Source of the DNA: an uncultured Porphyromonadaceae bacterium
GTDB lineage: Bacteria > Bacteroidota > Bacteroidia > Bacteroidales > Muribaculaceae
Assembly: GCA_900548875.1 (NCBI GenBank)
Contig: URMA01000117.1
Span: 1-7,651, forward strand
Direction: 5' to 3'
Length of the DNA: 7,651 nucleotides
The translations under genes and the position numbers were made by a program. Numbering within the stretch: the stretch's first letter is position 1; the number at the start of each line of letters is the position of its first letter. The notes below the pieces were generated by a model. The model saw only the letters and a list, made by a program, of their open reading frames with translations, was not told the origin of the DNA and ran no database searches. This document shows positions 7,178-7,651 of this stretch, one piece after another.

Positions 7178-7651
7178 TTACTTGACCTCTTCGAAGTCGG
7201 CGTCGGTAACATTGTTGCCGTCATTGTTGTTAGCACCTGTGTTCTGGTTTGCACCTGCGTTAGAGTTGAAACCAGCGTTCTGTGCACCACCGGCCTGTTG
7301 CTGAGCATTGTAGATATCCTGAGCAGCAGCCTGCATAGCGGCGTTCAATTTATCGATAGCCGGATCGATAGCATCTACGTTCTGTGCCTTGTGAGCTTCC
7401 TTCAATTCGTTCAAAGCAGCGTCGATCGGAGCACGTTTGTCAGCGGCAAACTTGTCACCGAGTTCCTTCAGCTGTTTCTCAGTCTGGAAGATTACGGCAT
7501 CAGCCTTGTTGATTTTATCGATACGTTCCTTTTCCTTAGCATCGGCAGCAGCGTTGGCAGCAGCTTCATCCTTCATACGTTGGATTTCAGCATCAGTCAA
7601 ACCGCTGGAAGCTTCGATACGGATTGCCTGTTCTTTACCTGTAGCCTTATC
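7178..7651 (-). CDS. dnaK: Chaperone protein DnaK (Hsp70), 3' part only
   Basis: The C-terminal 157 residues of DnaK, open through the right edge of the window, so the start, the ATPase domain and most of the substrate-binding domain are missing. The first residues are DKATGKEQAIRIEASSGLTD, the junction between the beta-sandwich and the helical lid in Hsp70. The EIQRMKDEA block and the charged, Ala-rich helices that follow form the lid. The disordered tail is rich in Gly, Asn, Gln and Ala and ends in DADFEEVK, where E. coli DnaK has EEVKDKK. DnaK binds exposed hydrophobic segments of unfolded proteins in the cytoplasm in an ATP cycle with DnaJ and GrpE. The apparent TTG start at 7600 is only an internal Leu codon in the SSGLTDAEI block. 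A strong terminator follows, so dnaK is not co-transcribed with dxr. Confidence 0.96.
   Translation of the reverse strand, partial: DKATGKEQAIRIEASSGLTDAEIQRMKDEAAANAAADAKEKERIDKINKADAVIFQTEKQLKELGDKFAADKRAPIDAALNELKEAHKAQNVDAIDPAIDKLNAAMQAAAQDIYNAQQQAGGAQNAGFNSNAGANQNTGANNNDGNNVTDADFEEVK

Noticed and set aside
7198..7290. Low-complexity Asn/Gln/Gly codons considered as a DNA repeat.
   Set aside because: They encode the disordered tail normal for Bacteroides DnaK and do not form a regular repeat unit.
6843..7304. A plus-strand open frame spanning the dxr-dnaK intergenic region.
   Set aside because: It overlaps antisense dxr and dnaK at its two ends, runs through the dnaK terminator hairpin, and its residues look like translated noncoding sequence.
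7178..7600. A separate small gene starting at TTG 7600.
   Set aside because: The frame continues without a stop to the window edge with DnaK lid sequence, so this is the tail of dnaK and the TTG is an internal Leu codon.

Overview
The window looks like ordinary core chromosome of a Bacteroides-type gut bacterium (Bacteroidota). The evidence is the moderate G+C content, a dipeptidyl peptidase III carrying the HECLGH form of the zinc motif together with a lipoprotein-type signal, a DnaK with a Gly/Asn/Gln-rich tail ending in EEVK, and TAnnTTTG-type -7 promoter boxes. Genus is inferred from protein character; no database was searched. All genes recognised are chromosomal housekeeping or accessory-metabolic genes. 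I saw no mobile element, tRNA, rRNA or CRISPR array.

Layout. At the left edge, on the plus strand, is the 3' end of thiH (thiamine thiazole synthesis), closed by a strong intrinsic terminator. Everything else is on the minus strand. Reading right to left: the 3' end of dnaK with its own long-stem terminator; a 220-base intergenic region holding a likely promoter; then a tightly spaced block dxr - rseP - rlmI-like methyltransferase - dipeptidyl peptidase III (gaps of 16, 14 and 18 bases), which ends at a hairpin terminator; then a small HEAT-repeat, DNA-alkylation-repair-like gene that runs convergently into thiH.

How the genes relate. The four-gene block is probably one transcript. It joins isoprenoid precursor synthesis (Dxr), an inner-membrane site-2 protease (RseP), a 23S rRNA cytosine-5 methyltransferase (RlmI family) and an exported zinc dipeptidase. 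dxr and rseP also lie near each other in Proteobacteria, so that pairing is conserved. The last two members look like operon passengers rather than pathway partners.

No new defence, mobile or biosynthetic system is visible. The points worth a second look are modest: the corrected GTG start of dxr, a terminator that lies inside the coding end of a convergent gene, a possible promoter overlapping a terminator that would give a nearly leaderless mRNA, altered active-site positions in the AlkD-like protein, and the predicted export of the DPP III.
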